A stretch of DNA of 64,000 nt from Paenibacillus glacialis (GTDB lineage: Bacteria; Bacillota; Bacilli; Paenibacillales; Paenibacillaceae). This document shows, piece after piece, positions 26,843 to 36,235 of the stretch. The stretch is taken from positions 186,001 through 250,000 of the forward strand of contig NZ_LVJH01000017.1 of the NCBI RefSeq assembly GCF_001637205.1, given 5' to 3'. The notes under the pieces are model-generated. The model made no database searches, had not been told where the DNA came from, and saw only the letters and a program-made list of their open reading frames with translations. Position 1 is the stretch's first letter. Every line of letters starts with the position of its first letter. A program made the position numbers and the translations under genes.

Positions 26843-27229
26843 ATGAGTAACGAAATTAATATGTCCGTGAAAAGCCCAGTTAACACCGGCGTGCCGAGTT
26901 ATACACCTATAAAGATAGACAACACAGCCAATTCTGCATTGCCTAAAGTCACTAGTGTGACTCAAATGAATCAAATGGAACGCGAAGGACAATACGTCTC
27001 TATTGGAGAATCACAATTAGTAAAAGTAATTGGTAACGCAATAAAAGCAATGGAAGGTCCAGAGAGGGCATTCGAGGTCAGCATCCATAAACAAACTCAT
27101 ACGATCATGGTCAAAGTGTTAAATAAAGATACGGGTGAACTGATTCGTGAAATCCCGCCTGAGAAAACATTAGATATTGTTGCGAAGATGATGGAAGTTG
27201 CGGGTATTCTGATAGATGAGAGAGTATAA
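26843..27229 (+). CDS. flaG: Flagellar protein FlaG
   Basis: 128 residues after CGGAGGGTTAAAC. The C-terminal half (KVIGNAIKAMEGPERAFEVS, VKVLNKDTGELIREIPPEK) is the FlaG domain; the N-terminus is disordered. FlaG influences filament length or cap function in other bacteria. First gene of the sigma-D operon with fliD 20 bp downstream. Confidence 0.9.
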   Translation: MSNEINMSVKSPVNTGVPSYTPIKIDNTANSALPKVTSVTQMNQMEREGQYVSIGESQLVKVIGNAIKAMEGPERAFEVSIHKQTHTIMVKVLNKDTGELIREIPPEKTLDIVAKMMEVAGILIDERV

Positions 27230-27249
27230 TTAAAGGAGGAGTTAATTTA

Positions 27250-28767
27250 ATGAGAATTACAGGATTATCTTCAGGTATGGATATTGACAAATTGGTTTCA
27301 GATATGATGACCGCAAAGAGGGTCCCACTAGATAAACTATACCAGCAAAAACAGACTTTAGAGTGGAAAAGGGATAACTATCGTCAAATTAACAGTCAAT
27401 TAGTTGATTTTCGAAATATTAAGCTGGATAATTATAGAAAAGGCGAATCCATGAACGCCTTTAAATCAGAGGTTACAGGGGATAAAGCAGCAGTAACAGC
27501 CCAAGCAACCGCTACTGCAAACCAAGTGACTATGGAAGTTACTGTTGATAATATAGCGACACAAGGTTCGATTACAAGCACTGCGAGCTTGGGGGCGCTT
27601 GTGACAAAAAATACAACACTTGGTAGTCTGAGTGCTGAAGAGAATTTCAATTTAACAGTGTCTCGCACGGGTAGCGCTACTGTTAACTTAGCTTTCACAA
27701 AGGGTGATTCAATCGATACAGTAATTAGAAAAATTAATAATTCCACAGAAGCTAATGTGAGTGCATCATTTGATGAAGCAACAGGAAAGATTACATTGAA
27801 ATCTAAATCTTACGGTGAAGAAAAAATAACCTTTAGTGGTAAAGGCTTCACAGATGCACTTAAACTTAATTCACCAGATATTGATTCAAATGGAAATCCA
27901 ATTCTTGATTCAAATGGAGATCCAGTTGCTATTACTACTGGTGGAACTAAAGCAAAGGTTCATATCAATGGTGAGCTTTTTGAACCAAGTGGCAACAAAC
28001 TTATTGTCAATGGTGTAACTTTAGAATTTTTAGCAAAAACAGAAGTAGGTAAGTCATCGACTATTACATCAAAAGTCGATTCCAGCAAAATTCTTGAAAC
28101 AATTACATCGTTTGTTAAAGATTATAATGAGGTAATGAATAGTCTGAATAAAAAGGTGAATGAGGAGCGTTATCGCGATTTCACTCCACTAACAGATGAT
28201 CAAAAGAAAGACATGAAGGAAGAGGATATCAAAAAGTGGGAAGCTAAGGCTCAAAGTGGCTTACTGAAAAACGATGAGTTCCTGAAACAGGTTACTAGTG
28301 ATATGCGAGGATCTATAGTGAACCTAAGTTCTATCGGAATTACAACTGGAGAATATTATGAAGGTGGTAAATTGTACATCAACGCTGATAAACTTAAAAA
28401 AGCAATTGAAGATAACCCTGATCAGGTTACAGAACTATTTCTAGGTGCTTCAGGTTCTACAGGTACTAGTCAGAGTTCTAAGGATAAAGGGGTTTTTAAT
28501 AATATTTATGACAAGATGTTGGGTTCTTTAGATCAAATGGCTACAAGAGCAGGGACCTCGAAGTATTCGGCAGATATTACTACTAAATTCAATGAACAAA
28601 GTCTGATGGGGAAAGAACTAACCTATCTAAAAACACGGATTAGTGCGACAGCTACCAAAATGACAACTTTGGAGAAACGATATTATGCTCAATTTAGTGC
28701 TATGGAAACAGCTATTAACAAGTTGAACTCTCAGTCATCCAGTCTAGCAGGTTTCGCAGCTCAATGA
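27250..28767 (+). CDS. fliD: Flagellar filament cap protein FliD (HAP2)
   Basis: 505 residues after AAAGGAGGAG. FliD_N at about 5-100 (ITGLSSGMDIDKLVSDMM) and FliD_C at about 275-490 (ILETITSFVKDYNEVMNSLN; TYLKTRISATATKMTTLEKRYYAQFSAM in its coiled-coil end) enclose a variable domain. It caps the filament and folds exported flagellin. The middle holds a 24-bp tandem duplication encoding DSNGNPI-LDSNGDPV, a calcium-loop-like pair. Confidence 0.95.
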   Translation: MRITGLSSGMDIDKLVSDMMTAKRVPLDKLYQQKQTLEWKRDNYRQINSQLVDFRNIKLDNYRKGESMNAFKSEVTGDKAAVTAQATATANQVTMEVTVDNIATQGSITSTASLGALVTKNTTLGSLSAEENFNLTVSRTGSATVNLAFTKGDSIDTVIRKINNSTEANVSASFDEATGKITLKSKSYGEEKITFSGKGFTDALKLNSPDIDSNGNPILDSNGDPVAITTGGTKAKVHINGELFEPSGNKLIVNGVTLEFLAKTEVGKSSTITSKVDSSKILETITSFVKDYNEVMNSLNKKVNEERYRDFTPLTDDQKKDMKEEDIKKWEAKAQSGLLKNDEFLKQVTSDMRGSIVNLSSIGITTGEYYEGGKLYINADKLKKAIEDNPDQVTELFLGASGSTGTSQSSKDKGVFNNIYDKMLGSLDQMATRAGTSKYSADITTKFNEQSLMGKELTYLKTRISATATKMTTLEKRYYAQFSAMETAINKLNSQSSSLAGFAAQ

Positions 28768-28792
28768 TAAAGTTAAATAGGAGTGAACTTTT

Positions 28793-29185
28793 ATGATTAC
28801 GTCTCCCTATGAGAAATATAAACAGTCTTCAGTACAGACTGCTAATCCATCACAGCTTCTGATTATGTTATATGATGGGGCGATTCGTTTTATTAGAGGT
28901 GGGATTGAATCAATCGGGTGTCAAGATTATCAAAAAACGAATGAACAGTTTAAGAAAGCTCAGACGATTGTTAGTGAATTGAGTGCAACACTAGATTACT
29001 CGTATGAGATATCTAAGAATCTAGCGACTCTTTATGAGTATATTAATTATTTGCTTATTGAATCTAACATGAAGAAGGTTGCTGGACCTGCTGAAGAAGC
29101 AATTGGGCATTTAAGTGAATTAAGAGAAGCTTGGGTACAAGCATCGAAGAGTAACTTAATGAATCATGAGACTGCAAATGGATAA
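28793..29185 (+). CDS. fliS: Flagellin export chaperone FliS
   Basis: 130 residues after GGAGTGAAC. The family blocks YEKYKQSSVQTANPSQLLIMLYDGA and LYEYINYLLIESN (first given in part only: PSQLLIMLYDGAIRFI) are present. FliS binds the disordered C-terminus of flagellin until export. Its 3' end overlaps fliT. Confidence 0.95.
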   Translation: MITSPYEKYKQSSVQTANPSQLLIMLYDGAIRFIRGGIESIGCQDYQKTNEQFKKAQTIVSELSATLDYSYEISKNLATLYEYINYLLIESNMKKVAGPAEEAIGHLSELREAWVQASKSNLMNHETANG

Positions 29186-29516
29186 TCTAATAACAGAATT
29201 AGACGCCATGACAGAATCAATCATAAATAAGTTGAGTGTGGTTACTTTTGAAGAACTGTCAGATTTTGTGGATCAACGACAGTTACTTATTGACCAACTT
29301 AAACTTTTAATGGAAAGTGATGAAGTGCTTACTTCTTCAAACAAAGATAGAATACAAAATATAACTAAACAGGATACATGCATATCCAACAGAATGATGG
29401 AACTTAAAATTGAAGCGCAGGATTGGCTTCAACAACGGAATCAAGCGAAAGTCCAGCGTAGCGCTTATGAAGCTGGTTATTCCCAGGATAGTATTCTAAT
29501 GGATCGAAAGAAATAA
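29166..29516 (+). CDS. fliT: FliT-like flagellar chaperone
   Basis: 116 residues from the ATG at 29166, overlapping fliS by 20 bp; an ATG at 29178 is equally possible, as neither has a clear Shine-Dalgarno. It is helical (ELDAMTESIINKLSVVTFEE, LIDQLKLLM) and of the short FliT size; sequence conservation is low in this family, so the call rests on size, helical pattern and position after fliS. FliT is the chaperone of FliD, encoded two genes upstream. Confidence 0.75.
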   Translation: MRLQMDNLITELDAMTESIINKLSVVTFEELSDFVDQRQLLIDQLKLLMESDEVLTSSNKDRIQNITKQDTCISNRMMELKIEAQDWLQQRNQAKVQRSAYEAGYSQDSILMDRKK

Positions 29517-29567
29517 TTCAGTGATGGGCTATCTTGTAAGACGAAATACTCATAAGTGTAATTTGAT

Positions 29568-29600
29568 CCCTAGAACAATGACATTGTTCTAGGGTATTTT
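29568..29600. terminator. Terminator of the flaG operon
   Basis: CCCTAGAACAATG pairs perfectly with CATTGTTCTAGGG, followed by TATTTTACTTTT. Confidence 0.85.
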
Positions 29601-29681
29601 ACTTTTAATGCTGATTTCAATAACCGGATTTATTAAAAGTGATGTGGATGAGTATGCGAAGGCGTAAGCTGCTGATTTCCA

Positions 29682-29710
29682 TTGACACCACCCCCATCTG
29701 GTGTTATATT
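29682..29710 (+). promoter_or_regulatory. Sigma-A promoter of the cold-shock gene
   Basis: TTGACA and TATATT are separated by 17 bp; transcription should start at about 29717. Confidence 0.82.
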
Positions 29711-29714
29711 CCTA

Positions 29715-29734
29715 AAGTAAGCGCTTGCTTACTT
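29715..29734 (+). promoter_or_regulatory. Hairpin at the 5' end of the cold-shock mRNA
   Basis: AAGTAAGC and GCTTACTT form an 8-bp perfect stem with a GCTT loop at the predicted transcript start. It would cap the mRNA and could protect it or sense temperature. Confidence 0.6.
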
Positions 29735-29764
29735 CATTTTTAAAAACGAAGGGAATGTTTATTT

Positions 29765-29962
29765 ATGCAAGGAAAAGTGAAATGGTTTAACGCTGAAAAG
29801 GGTTTCGGATTCATTGAAACAGAAGATGGTGGCGATGTATTCGTACATTTCTCCGCAATTCAAACAGATGGCTTCAAAAGCTTAGACGAAGGTCAAGCTG
29901 TTGAGTTTGACGTTGTTGATGGTGCTCGCGGACCACAAGCAGCTAACGTAATTAAATTATAA
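29765..29962 (+). CDS. Cold-shock protein (CspA family)
   Basis: 65 residues. [20 protein letters not shown] carries RNP1 (KGFGFIE) and VFVHFSAI is RNP2: the single-strand nucleic-acid-binding face of the cold-shock fold. It is an RNA chaperone. The start lies 9 bp after AAGGGAATG. It has its own promoter, 5' hairpin and terminator. Which Bacillus paralogue (cspB, cspC, cspD) it matches cannot be decided from the sequence alone. Confidence 0.95.
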   Translation: MQGKVKWFNAEKGFGFIETEDGGDVFVHFSAIQTDGFKSLDEGQAVEFDVVDGARGPQAANVIKL

Positions 29963-30027
29963 TTCATCAGGCATTAAGCCGACTTAATAGAGTTGGATCG
30001 ATGGTTTCAACTGAATGAATAATTATT

Positions 30028-30057
30028 AGACCCTGGATGTATCCAGGGTCTTTATTT
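30028..30057 (+). terminator. Cold-shock gene terminator
   Basis: AGACCCTGGAT and ATCCAGGGTCT form an 11-bp stem around GT, followed by TTATTT. Confidence 0.87.
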
Positions 30058-30259
30058 GTACTATTCACTTAGCATACGTTGTAATAGCAGGATTAACCAA
30101 TGTTCCTACCTACTTGATTGTGGTTAATGAAGGAATAACCTTCAGGTTATTAATGTAGTTAATTCAAGCGATTAATCTACTAAATTTTGTTGGTTTATTA
30201 GACCTAGTAATATAGAATGTAAGAGTTTACATTATTGGAGTTAGACATGGAATTACCTT

Positions 30260-30289
30260 TTTACATAGCGATAACAATTGTGATATAAT
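30260..30289 (+). promoter_or_regulatory. Promoter of hpf
   Basis: TTTACA, 18 bp, TATAAT, with predicted start about 18 bp before the hpf start codon. The spacer contains the palindrome ACAATTGT. The rest of the 351-bp spacer 29963-30313 holds only the preceding terminator and AT-rich sequence. Confidence 0.65.
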
Positions 30290-30313
30290 GGTGTTGCAAA
30301 GGAGGAGTGCCTT

Positions 30314-30868
30314 ATGGATTTCAGTATTCGAGGTCAACAAATTGAAGTGACAGAAGCTTTGAAGGAGTATGTTGATAAGAAGCTCAACAGACTTGAGAAG
30401 TATTTCGATGCACCCACTACTTCGGAAGGATATGTTACTCTTAGTGTTATTCGAGGATTACACACCGTAGAGGTAACCATTCCATTGCCAGGCGTGATGC
30501 TCCGTGCAGAAGATCGTAGCGATGATATGTATTCATCCATTGATGCGGTTGTGGACAAGCTAGAACGTCAGATTCGTAAGCATAAGACGAAGCTTAACCG
30601 TAAGTTCCGTCAAGAAGGAAGTCTGAAGACGCTATTTACCGAAAATTCAGGTGCAGCGGGTTCAATCGTAAGTGGCGACATAGAAGACGAATTAGAAGTA
30701 GTTCGTACGAAGCGCTTTTTCCTTAAGCCTATGGATGTTGAAGAAGCTATTTTGCAAATGAACATGGTTGGACATAATTTCTTTGTATTCTCTAATATTG
30801 ATAGCCAAACTGTAAATGTTGTGTACAAGCGCGATGATGGCAAGTATGGTCTGATTGAGCAAGATTAG
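30314..30868 (+). CDS. hpf: Long-form ribosome hibernation promoting factor
   Basis: 184 residues after AAAGGAGGAGTGC. The N-terminal S30AE domain (1-110, FSIRGQQIEVTEALKEYVDKK, given here by its first part IRGQQIEVTEAL) binds the decoding centre. A linker is followed by the C-terminal dimerisation domain (about 125-182, KRFFLKPMDVEEAILQM, GHNFFVFSN), which pairs two 70S ribosomes into 100S particles in resting cells. The position between fliT and secA is the Bacillus yvyD position. Confidence 0.95.
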   Translation: MDFSIRGQQIEVTEALKEYVDKKLNRLEKYFDAPTTSEGYVTLSVIRGLHTVEVTIPLPGVMLRAEDRSDDMYSSIDAVVDKLERQIRKHKTKLNRKFRQEGSLKTLFTENSGAAGSIVSGDIEDELEVVRTKRFFLKPMDVEEAILQMNMVGHNFFVFSNIDSQTVNVVYKRDDGKYGLIEQD

Positions 30869-30911
30869 TGTAGAAGTGAATATTCCATCTATTATAAAAT
30901 ATTAATGAAAT

Positions 30912-30944
30912 GGAGTCCTATCCGTGCAACGGATGGGACTCTTT
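30912..30944 (+). terminator. hpf terminator
   Basis: GAGTCCTATCCGT pairs with ACGGATGGGACTC around GCA, then TTTGTG. Confidence 0.82.
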
Positions 30945-31002
30945 GTGCGTATATATAGCATGATCTAAATTTATTGGCATTAAATCTTGGAATAATATGT
31001 AG

Positions 31003-31031
31003 GTAACACAGCCTTTAGTTCACTGTATAAT
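31003..31031 (+). promoter_or_regulatory. Promoter of secA
   Basis: GTAACA, 17 bp, TATAAT. The leader to secA would be about 160 nt. It has no terminator-like stem. The 331-bp spacer 30869-31199 otherwise shows nothing. Confidence 0.6.
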
Positions 31032-31199
31032 AGGTAGAGTTATGTAAAATAGCTGTAAATAAGAGACAGCCCGTGTTGCGGCATCTCTTGCAAACTGTTA
31101 CAATTTATGCAAACCAATCATTTAAGAATCAATTTCATTATTAACCCTCGAAGTTATGAAGTTGGTTCTACCATCTGTTTCGGACGAAAGGGGTTAACC

Positions 31200-33707
31200 A
31201 TGCTAGGACTTGTTAAAAAAATATTCGGCGACACCAATGAACGTGATGTCAAACGTCTAATGAAGACGGTCGAACTAATCAACCAAATGGAACCACAATA
31301 TGTTGCGCTCTCGGATGACCAATTGAAAGCGAAGACGGATGAATTCCGTGCTCGTCTTGAGAAGGGTGAAACGGTAGAAGAACTGTTACCAGAAGCATTT
31401 GCAACCATACGCGAAGCTGCTAAGCGTGTTCATAACATGCGTCATTTCGATGTACAGTTAGTTGGAGGTATGGCACTCCATGAAGGTAGAATTGCCGAGA
31501 TGAAGACCGGTGAAGGTAAGACTCTCGTAGGTACGCTTCCTGTGTATTTGAATGCATTGTCGGGAAAAGGTGTGCACGTGGTCACGGTTAATGATTATCT
31601 AGCACAACGTGATAGCCAACAAATGGGACTTATATATGAATTTTTGGGAATGACGGTCGGGGTCAACTTGAACGGCATGGACCATGCGGATAAACAAACA
31701 GCTTATGCGTGTGATATTACTTATGGTACGAACAATGAGTTTGGCTTCGATTACCTACGTGATAACATGGTGCTTTACAAAGAGCAAATGGTACAACGTC
31801 CATTGTATTTCTGCATTATAGATGAAGTGGATTCTATTCTTGTCGATGAAGCTCGTACGCCGCTGATTATCTCAGGACAGGCTGAGAAGTCAACAGAGCT
31901 GTACTATTCAGCAGATCGCTTCGTGAAGCGTCTGGTGGCTGAAGAAGACTACACAGTTGATATTAAGGTTAAGTCCGTTGCTCTTTCGGAAAAAGGGGCA
32001 GGCAAAGCGGAGAAGGCGTTCGGTATAGAGAACCTATACGATCACGCTAACGTAACGTTGAATCATCATATCGTACAAGCACTGAAGGCGAATGTAATCA
32101 TGCGTCTTGATGTGGACTACGTTGTGGCTGAAGAAGAGGTTATGATCGTAGATGAATTCACTGGTCGTCTGATGGCTGGTCGTCGTTATAGTGATGGACT
32201 ACATCAAGCGATTGAAGCGAAGGAAGGCCAAGAGGTACAGAACGAAAGTATGACGCTTGCTACGATTACATTCCAGAACTACTTCCGAATGTACCTTAAG
32301 TTAGCTGGTATGACAGGAACAGCGAAGACAGAGGAAGAAGAATTCAAGAAGATCTATGGCTTGGAAGTTCTTCAAGTGCCAACGAATAAGCCGAATAAAC
32401 GTCAAGATATGCCAGATGTCGTGTATAAGAGCGAGAAGGGCAAGTTCACGGCTGTTGTTGAAGAAATTGTTGAACGTCATAAGAAGAACCAGCCTGTACT
32501 GGTGGGTACAATATCTATCGAGAATTCGGAGCTTGTATCCGAAATGCTGAAGCGTAAAGGGGTTAAGCATCGCGTTCTGAATGCTAAATATCATGCCGAA
32601 GAAGCAGAAATTGTCTCTCAAGCAGGCCAAGCTGGTACGGTAACGATTGCCACGAACATGGCAGGTCGCGGTACAGATATTGTGTTAGGCGAAGGCGTGT
32701 CAGAAGTCGGTGGATTGCATATTATGGGTACTGAACGTCATGAATCTCGTCGTATTGATAATCAGCTTCGTGGACGTGCAGGGCGTCAAGGTGACCCTGG
32801 ATCTACACAGTTCTACTTATCACTTGGTGATGAATTAATGAAACGTTTCGGTGCTGATAATGTACTGGCGATGATGGACCGTCTCGGATTTGAAGAAGAT
32901 CAACCTATCGAGAGCAAGATGATATCTCGTGCTGTGGAATCTGCTCAGAAACGTGTAGAAGGAAACAACTTCGATGCGCGTAAGAACGTACTACAGTATG
33001 ATGACGTCATGAACCAACAACGGGGGATCATTTACAAGCAACGTCGTGAAATTCTTGAGTCTGAGAATATTAAGCAGGTTGTTATGGAAATGGTTAAAAA
33101 TGTTGTTGATCGTGTGGTTGCTGCACATTGTGTGGATGACATTCCAGAGAACTGGGAGCTTCAAGAAGTAGCGGATTATGTGAATAGTAAGCTACTAGAC
33201 GTAGATGCCATCACTCGTGATGACCTATGGGGCAAGGAATTGGAAGATATCGTTGACTATATATTTAGTCGTGTTGAGACTAGATATAACGAACGTGAAG
33301 AACGTATCGGTGAAGAACTGGTACGTGAATTCGAGAAAGTTATCGTACTTCGTTCCGTGGATAGCAAATGGATGGGTCATATTGATGCGATGGATCAGCT
33401 TCGTCAAGGGATTCATTTACGGGCATATGGTGGTACAGATCCGTTGCGTGAATATCAGTTTGAAGGTTTCGAAATGTTTAATGAGATGACTGCCAATATC
33501 CAAGAGGAAGTCGCTACTTACGTTATGAAGGCACAGATTGAAGGTAATCAGGAGCGGCAGGCTGTCGTTGAGGAGAACAAGGTATCAACGAATGGCGAAC
33601 CTGCTGTGCACAATCCGGTACACGTTGGCCAGCAGATTGGTCGGAACGATCCTTGCCCTTGTGGTAGTGGTAAGAAATTCAAACAGTGCCACGGACAAGA
33701 CGCATAA
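31200..33707 (+). CDS. secA: Preprotein translocase ATPase SecA
   Basis: 835 residues from the ATG at 31200 ([19 protein letters not shown]) behind GAAAGGGG; an in-frame ATG at 31107 is too far upstream and atypical. The motor drives secreted proteins through SecYEG, which the surface proteins in this window need. Walker A MKTGEGKT near 101, the [15 protein letters not shown] block near 207, the nucleotide-binding domain 2 motif [12 protein letters not shown] near 525, and the C-terminal zinc SEC-C motif [17 protein letters not shown], which contacts SecB or ribosomes, are all present. Confidence 0.98.
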   Translation: MLGLVKKIFGDTNERDVKRLMKTVELINQMEPQYVALSDDQLKAKTDEFRARLEKGETVEELLPEAFATIREAAKRVHNMRHFDVQLVGGMALHEGRIAEMKTGEGKTLVGTLPVYLNALSGKGVHVVTVNDYLAQRDSQQMGLIYEFLGMTVGVNLNGMDHADKQTAYACDITYGTNNEFGFDYLRDNMVLYKEQMVQRPLYFCIIDEVDSILVDEARTPLIISGQAEKSTELYYSADRFVKRLVAEEDYTVDIKVKSVALSEKGAGKAEKAFGIENLYDHANVTLNHHIVQALKANVIMRLDVDYVVAEEEVMIVDEFTGRLMAGRRYSDGLHQAIEAKEGQEVQNESMTLATITFQNYFRMYLKLAGMTGTAKTEEEEFKKIYGLEVLQVPTNKPNKRQDMPDVVYKSEKGKFTAVVEEIVERHKKNQPVLVGTISIENSELVSEMLKRKGVKHRVLNAKYHAEEAEIVSQAGQAGTVTIATNMAGRGTDIVLGEGVSEVGGLHIMGTERHESRRIDNQLRGRAGRQGDPGSTQFYLSLGDELMKRFGADNVLAMMDRLGFEEDQPIESKMISRAVESAQKRVEGNNFDARKNVLQYDDVMNQQRGIIYKQRREILESENIKQVVMEMVKNVVDRVVAAHCVDDIPENWELQEVADYVNSKLLDVDAITRDDLWGKELEDIVDYIFSRVETRYNEREERIGEELVREFEKVIVLRSVDSKWMGHIDAMDQLRQGIHLRAYGGTDPLREYQFEGFEMFNEMTANIQEEVATYVMKAQIEGNQERQAVVEENKVSTNGEPAVHNPVHVGQQIGRNDPCPCGSGKKFKQCHGQDA

Positions 33708-33740
33708 AGATAAACGATTGAATGGGTAACGTGCACGATT

Positions 33741-33835
33741 AACTCCCTTAAGCTAAGGAGGTTCTGCAGTTAAGGTCATTCTCCTCGTGAGAGGAGGTCC
33801 TTGAGAACTGAGGTTCCTTCTGGTTTGAGGGAGTT
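33741..33835 (+). ncRNA. Candidate structured RNA between secA and prfB
   Basis: The segment folds as one long interrupted hairpin: AACTCCCT with AGGGAGTT (extended to 11 pairs), AAGGAG with CTTCCTT, CAGTT with AACTG, AAGG with CCTT, and CTCCTC-GTGA-GAGGAG closed by a GNRA tetraloop. There is no T run, so it is not a simple terminator. It could be a prfB leader element, an mRNA-processing site or a small RNA. This reading comes from hand pairing. Confidence 0.55.
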
Positions 33836-33894
33836 TGTGATATTATAAGCTGAAATAGAGCTGTTCTACTTGATGAAGAGGTGACGAGAAAATT

Positions 33895-35014
33895 ATGATC
33901 GATCCAAGTATAAGACATGACTTACGTGAAATGAGTACGAAACTTACCAACCTTAGGGGGTCTCTTTGACTTAGATCTTAAGCAAGAGATGATTTCGAAC
34001 TTCGAAGAAAAGATGTCTGCACCTGATTTCTGGGATGACAGTGAGAAGGCACAGAGCTTGATCGCTGAGCTTAATGGTGTGAAATCTTCCATAGATGAAT
34101 ACGAGAAACTTCAACGTGAGTTCGACGATGTTGAAATGATGGCTGAGCTTGCAGATGAAGAGGAAGATGAATCGTTGTTCGCAGAGATTGTGGAATCTAC
34201 GATGAGTCTTAAGAAGAAGTTGGATGAATTCGAATTAGGGCTGCTCCTCAGTGAGCCTTACGATAAAATGAATGCCATTCTAGAACTTCACCCGGGTGCC
34301 GGTGGTACCGAGTCGCAAGACTGGGGAGAAATGCTTCTTAGAATGTATACACGTTGGGCAGAGAAGCGTGGCTTCAAAGTTGAAACGATGGATTATCAAG
34401 CGGGTGATGAAGCGGGGATTAAGAGTGTTACTTTGCTAATCAAAGGATTCAATGCATATGGGTATCTGAAGGCTGAGAAAGGTGTTCACCGTCTAGTACG
34501 TATTTCACCCTTTGATTCATCGGGTAGAAGACACACCTCATTCGTCTCTTGTGACGTGGTACCTGAGATTACAGAAGATGCTGAAGTGGAAATTCGCACA
34601 GAGGATTTGAAGATTGATACCTACCGTGCTACAGGTGCAGGGGGGCAGCATATCAATACAACGGATTCAGCAGTGCGAATTACGCATATTCCTTCAGGTG
34701 TGGTCGTGACAAGTCAGGCTGAACGTTCGCAGATCAAGAATAGGAACTGGGCGATGACCGCACTACGATCCAAATTAGTAGAGCAGAAGCTCGAAGAACA
34801 ACGCAAAGAGTTGGCAGAAATTCGTGGAGAGCAATCGGAAATTGCATGGGGAAGTCAGATTCGCTCCTATGTGTTCCATCCCTATAGTATGGTAAAGGAT
34901 CACCGTACCTCCGTGGAGACGGGGAACATTGGTGCAGTGATGGACGGGGATATAAATGCGTTTATCGATGGATATTTACGTAGTCAACTTAAAGTAACAG
35001 ATAAAGATGAATAA
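33895..35014 (+). CDS. prfB: Peptide chain release factor 2, made by programmed +1 frameshift
   Basis: The first frame (ATG 33895 after GAGGTGACG) stops at TGA 33967-33969 after 24 codons; skipping T 33967 continues in the downstream frame, giving join(33895..33966, 33968..35014) and 372 residues. The site is AGGGGG, then TCTCTTTGAC, the conserved autoregulatory device: low RF2 makes the ribosome slip at CTT TGA. The codon-recognition motif SPF ([10 protein letters not shown], about residue 198) and the catalytic GGQ ([12 protein letters not shown], about 248) are present. RF2 terminates at UGA and UAA. Confidence 0.97.
33955..33970 (+). promoter_or_regulatory. RF2 programmed frameshift site
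   Basis: The internal Shine-Dalgarno AGGGGG is three bases before CTT-TGA-C, the canonical spacing for +1 slippage. Confidence 0.95.
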
Positions 35015-35021
35015 TAAATTT

Positions 35022-35056
35022 GGAATTCCTACACGTTATACGTGTGGGAATTTTTT
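35022..35056 (+). terminator. prfB terminator
   Basis: GGAATTCCTACACG pairs with CGTGTGGGAATT around TTATA, then TTTTTT. Confidence 0.87.
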
Positions 35057-35127
35057 GATGGAAAAGAAGAGGGAAATTAAGTAACATATCAAAGTAGATG
35101 TTCATAATGAGAGGAGATCAGCAAAGA

Positions 35128-36015
35128 ATGGCACAATTAACTCGTGATCGGAGAATTCGCAAACCGATCCCTTTAAATGGTCCGGTTAGGCATATTTTAG
35201 ACAGTATATTTATTATTATTGGTTCCTTGATTATATCCATAGGATTTAATCTGTTTTTTCTGCCGAATGGTATTGCTTCGGGGGGAGTATCGGGACTGTC
35301 CGTTCTAGTTAAATCATGGCTTGGCTTAGAACCTGCGTTTACGCAATGGGCTTTGAATATTCCCTTATTCGTATTGGGATTCCTGCTGCTAGGGAGCAAC
35401 TATGGCATTCGGTCATTACTCGGGAGTATGATCTTACCGTTATTTGTACTTATGACGAAAGACTGGCCGATCCCAACAGCAAATCCGTTGCTTGCTTCTA
35501 TTTATGGAGGCATTTGTGTTGGACTCGGCATTGGACTCGTATTTCGTGGAAGGGGATCTACAGGCGGGCTGATGATACTGGCACAGGTGATTCAGAAATT
35601 TAGCGGACTCAGCTTGTCTCTATGTGTTGTGTTATTAGATGGTACCGTTATTACTCTAGCTGCGTTTGTCATGTCTATGGAACAGGCCTTGTATGCACTA
35701 GTTGCGCTTTATATTACTGGAAAAGTAATAGATACGGTAGAGTTAGGATTTAATTATACGAAGGTCGCATATATTATTTCGGATCACACAGAGGCTCTTG
35801 CTGATGTCATTCTAAAAGATCTAGATCGGGGATTGACTAAGCTTCATGCTCAGGGTGGATATACAGGCGATGATCGGACGGTGTTGATGGTCGTTGTAGG
35901 ACAGAATGAAGTGAGACGATTGAAAACGTTGGTTCAATCGGTGGATCCGGGTGCTTTTGTCATCATTAGTAATGCTCATGAAGTGCTTGGAGAAGGGTTC
36001 AAGTTACAACGGTAG
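35128..36015 (+). CDS. YitT-family membrane protein
   Basis: 295 residues from the ATG at 35128, 10 bp after GAGGAGA; earlier in-frame ATGs at 35098 and 35107 lie before or in that site. Five to six membrane segments (about 22-215) with FNLFFLPNGIASGGVSGLSVL and GRGSTGGLMILAQV match YitT/DUF161. The soluble C-terminal DUF2179 domain (about 215-290, YTGDDRTVLMVVVGQNEVRRL) may bind a ligand. The family is abundant in Bacillales; its transported or sensed substrate is unknown. The gene stands alone. Confidence 0.9.
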   Translation: MAQLTRDRRIRKPIPLNGPVRHILDSIFIIIGSLIISIGFNLFFLPNGIASGGVSGLSVLVKSWLGLEPAFTQWALNIPLFVLGFLLLGSNYGIRSLLGSMILPLFVLMTKDWPIPTANPLLASIYGGICVGLGIGLVFRGRGSTGGLMILAQVIQKFSGLSLSLCVVLLDGTVITLAAFVMSMEQALYALVALYITGKVIDTVELGFNYTKVAYIISDHTEALADVILKDLDRGLTKLHAQGGYTGDDRTVLMVVVGQNEVRRLKTLVQSVDPGAFVIISNAHEVLGEGFKLQR

Positions 36016-36053
36016 AATACGGTAAGAGAGCAGAAGATTTTGTATTAATAGCT

Positions 36054-36137
36054 AGATTAAAATAATAACAAGCCCTCCTAGTCATCATTTTTTTATTAAT
36101 GATTGAACTTGTGAGGGTAAATTTTAATTCAATATAT
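36054..36137. repeat. Palindromic repeat, copy 3 (diverged), in front of argC
   Basis: It shares ATGATTGAACTTGTGAG with copies 1 and 2, here GTGAGGGT that pairs with the left-arm CCCTC, and ends in TTTTAATTCAATATAT where the others have CTTTAGTTCAATCTATAT. The left end is much altered. Confidence 0.65.
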
Positions 36138-36149
36138 AGTCAAAAAGCA

Positions 36150-36178
36150 TTGTATTTATATTAACTCGGACGTATAAT
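36150..36178 (+). promoter_or_regulatory. Promoter of argC
   Basis: TTGTAT, 17 bp, TATAAT, directly after repeat copy 3; start near 36185, 51 bp before argC. Confidence 0.62.
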
Positions 36179-36235
36179 AATACATAATTATAAAAGGGCA
36201 GTGATCAAGTTGGGTCGGAGAGGGGAACAGGGGAA

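Noticed and set aside
33989..35014. prfB starting at ATG 33989 without frameshift
   Set aside because: The canonical frameshift site and a proper start with ribosome-binding site lie directly upstream, and RF2 needs the N-terminal helix.
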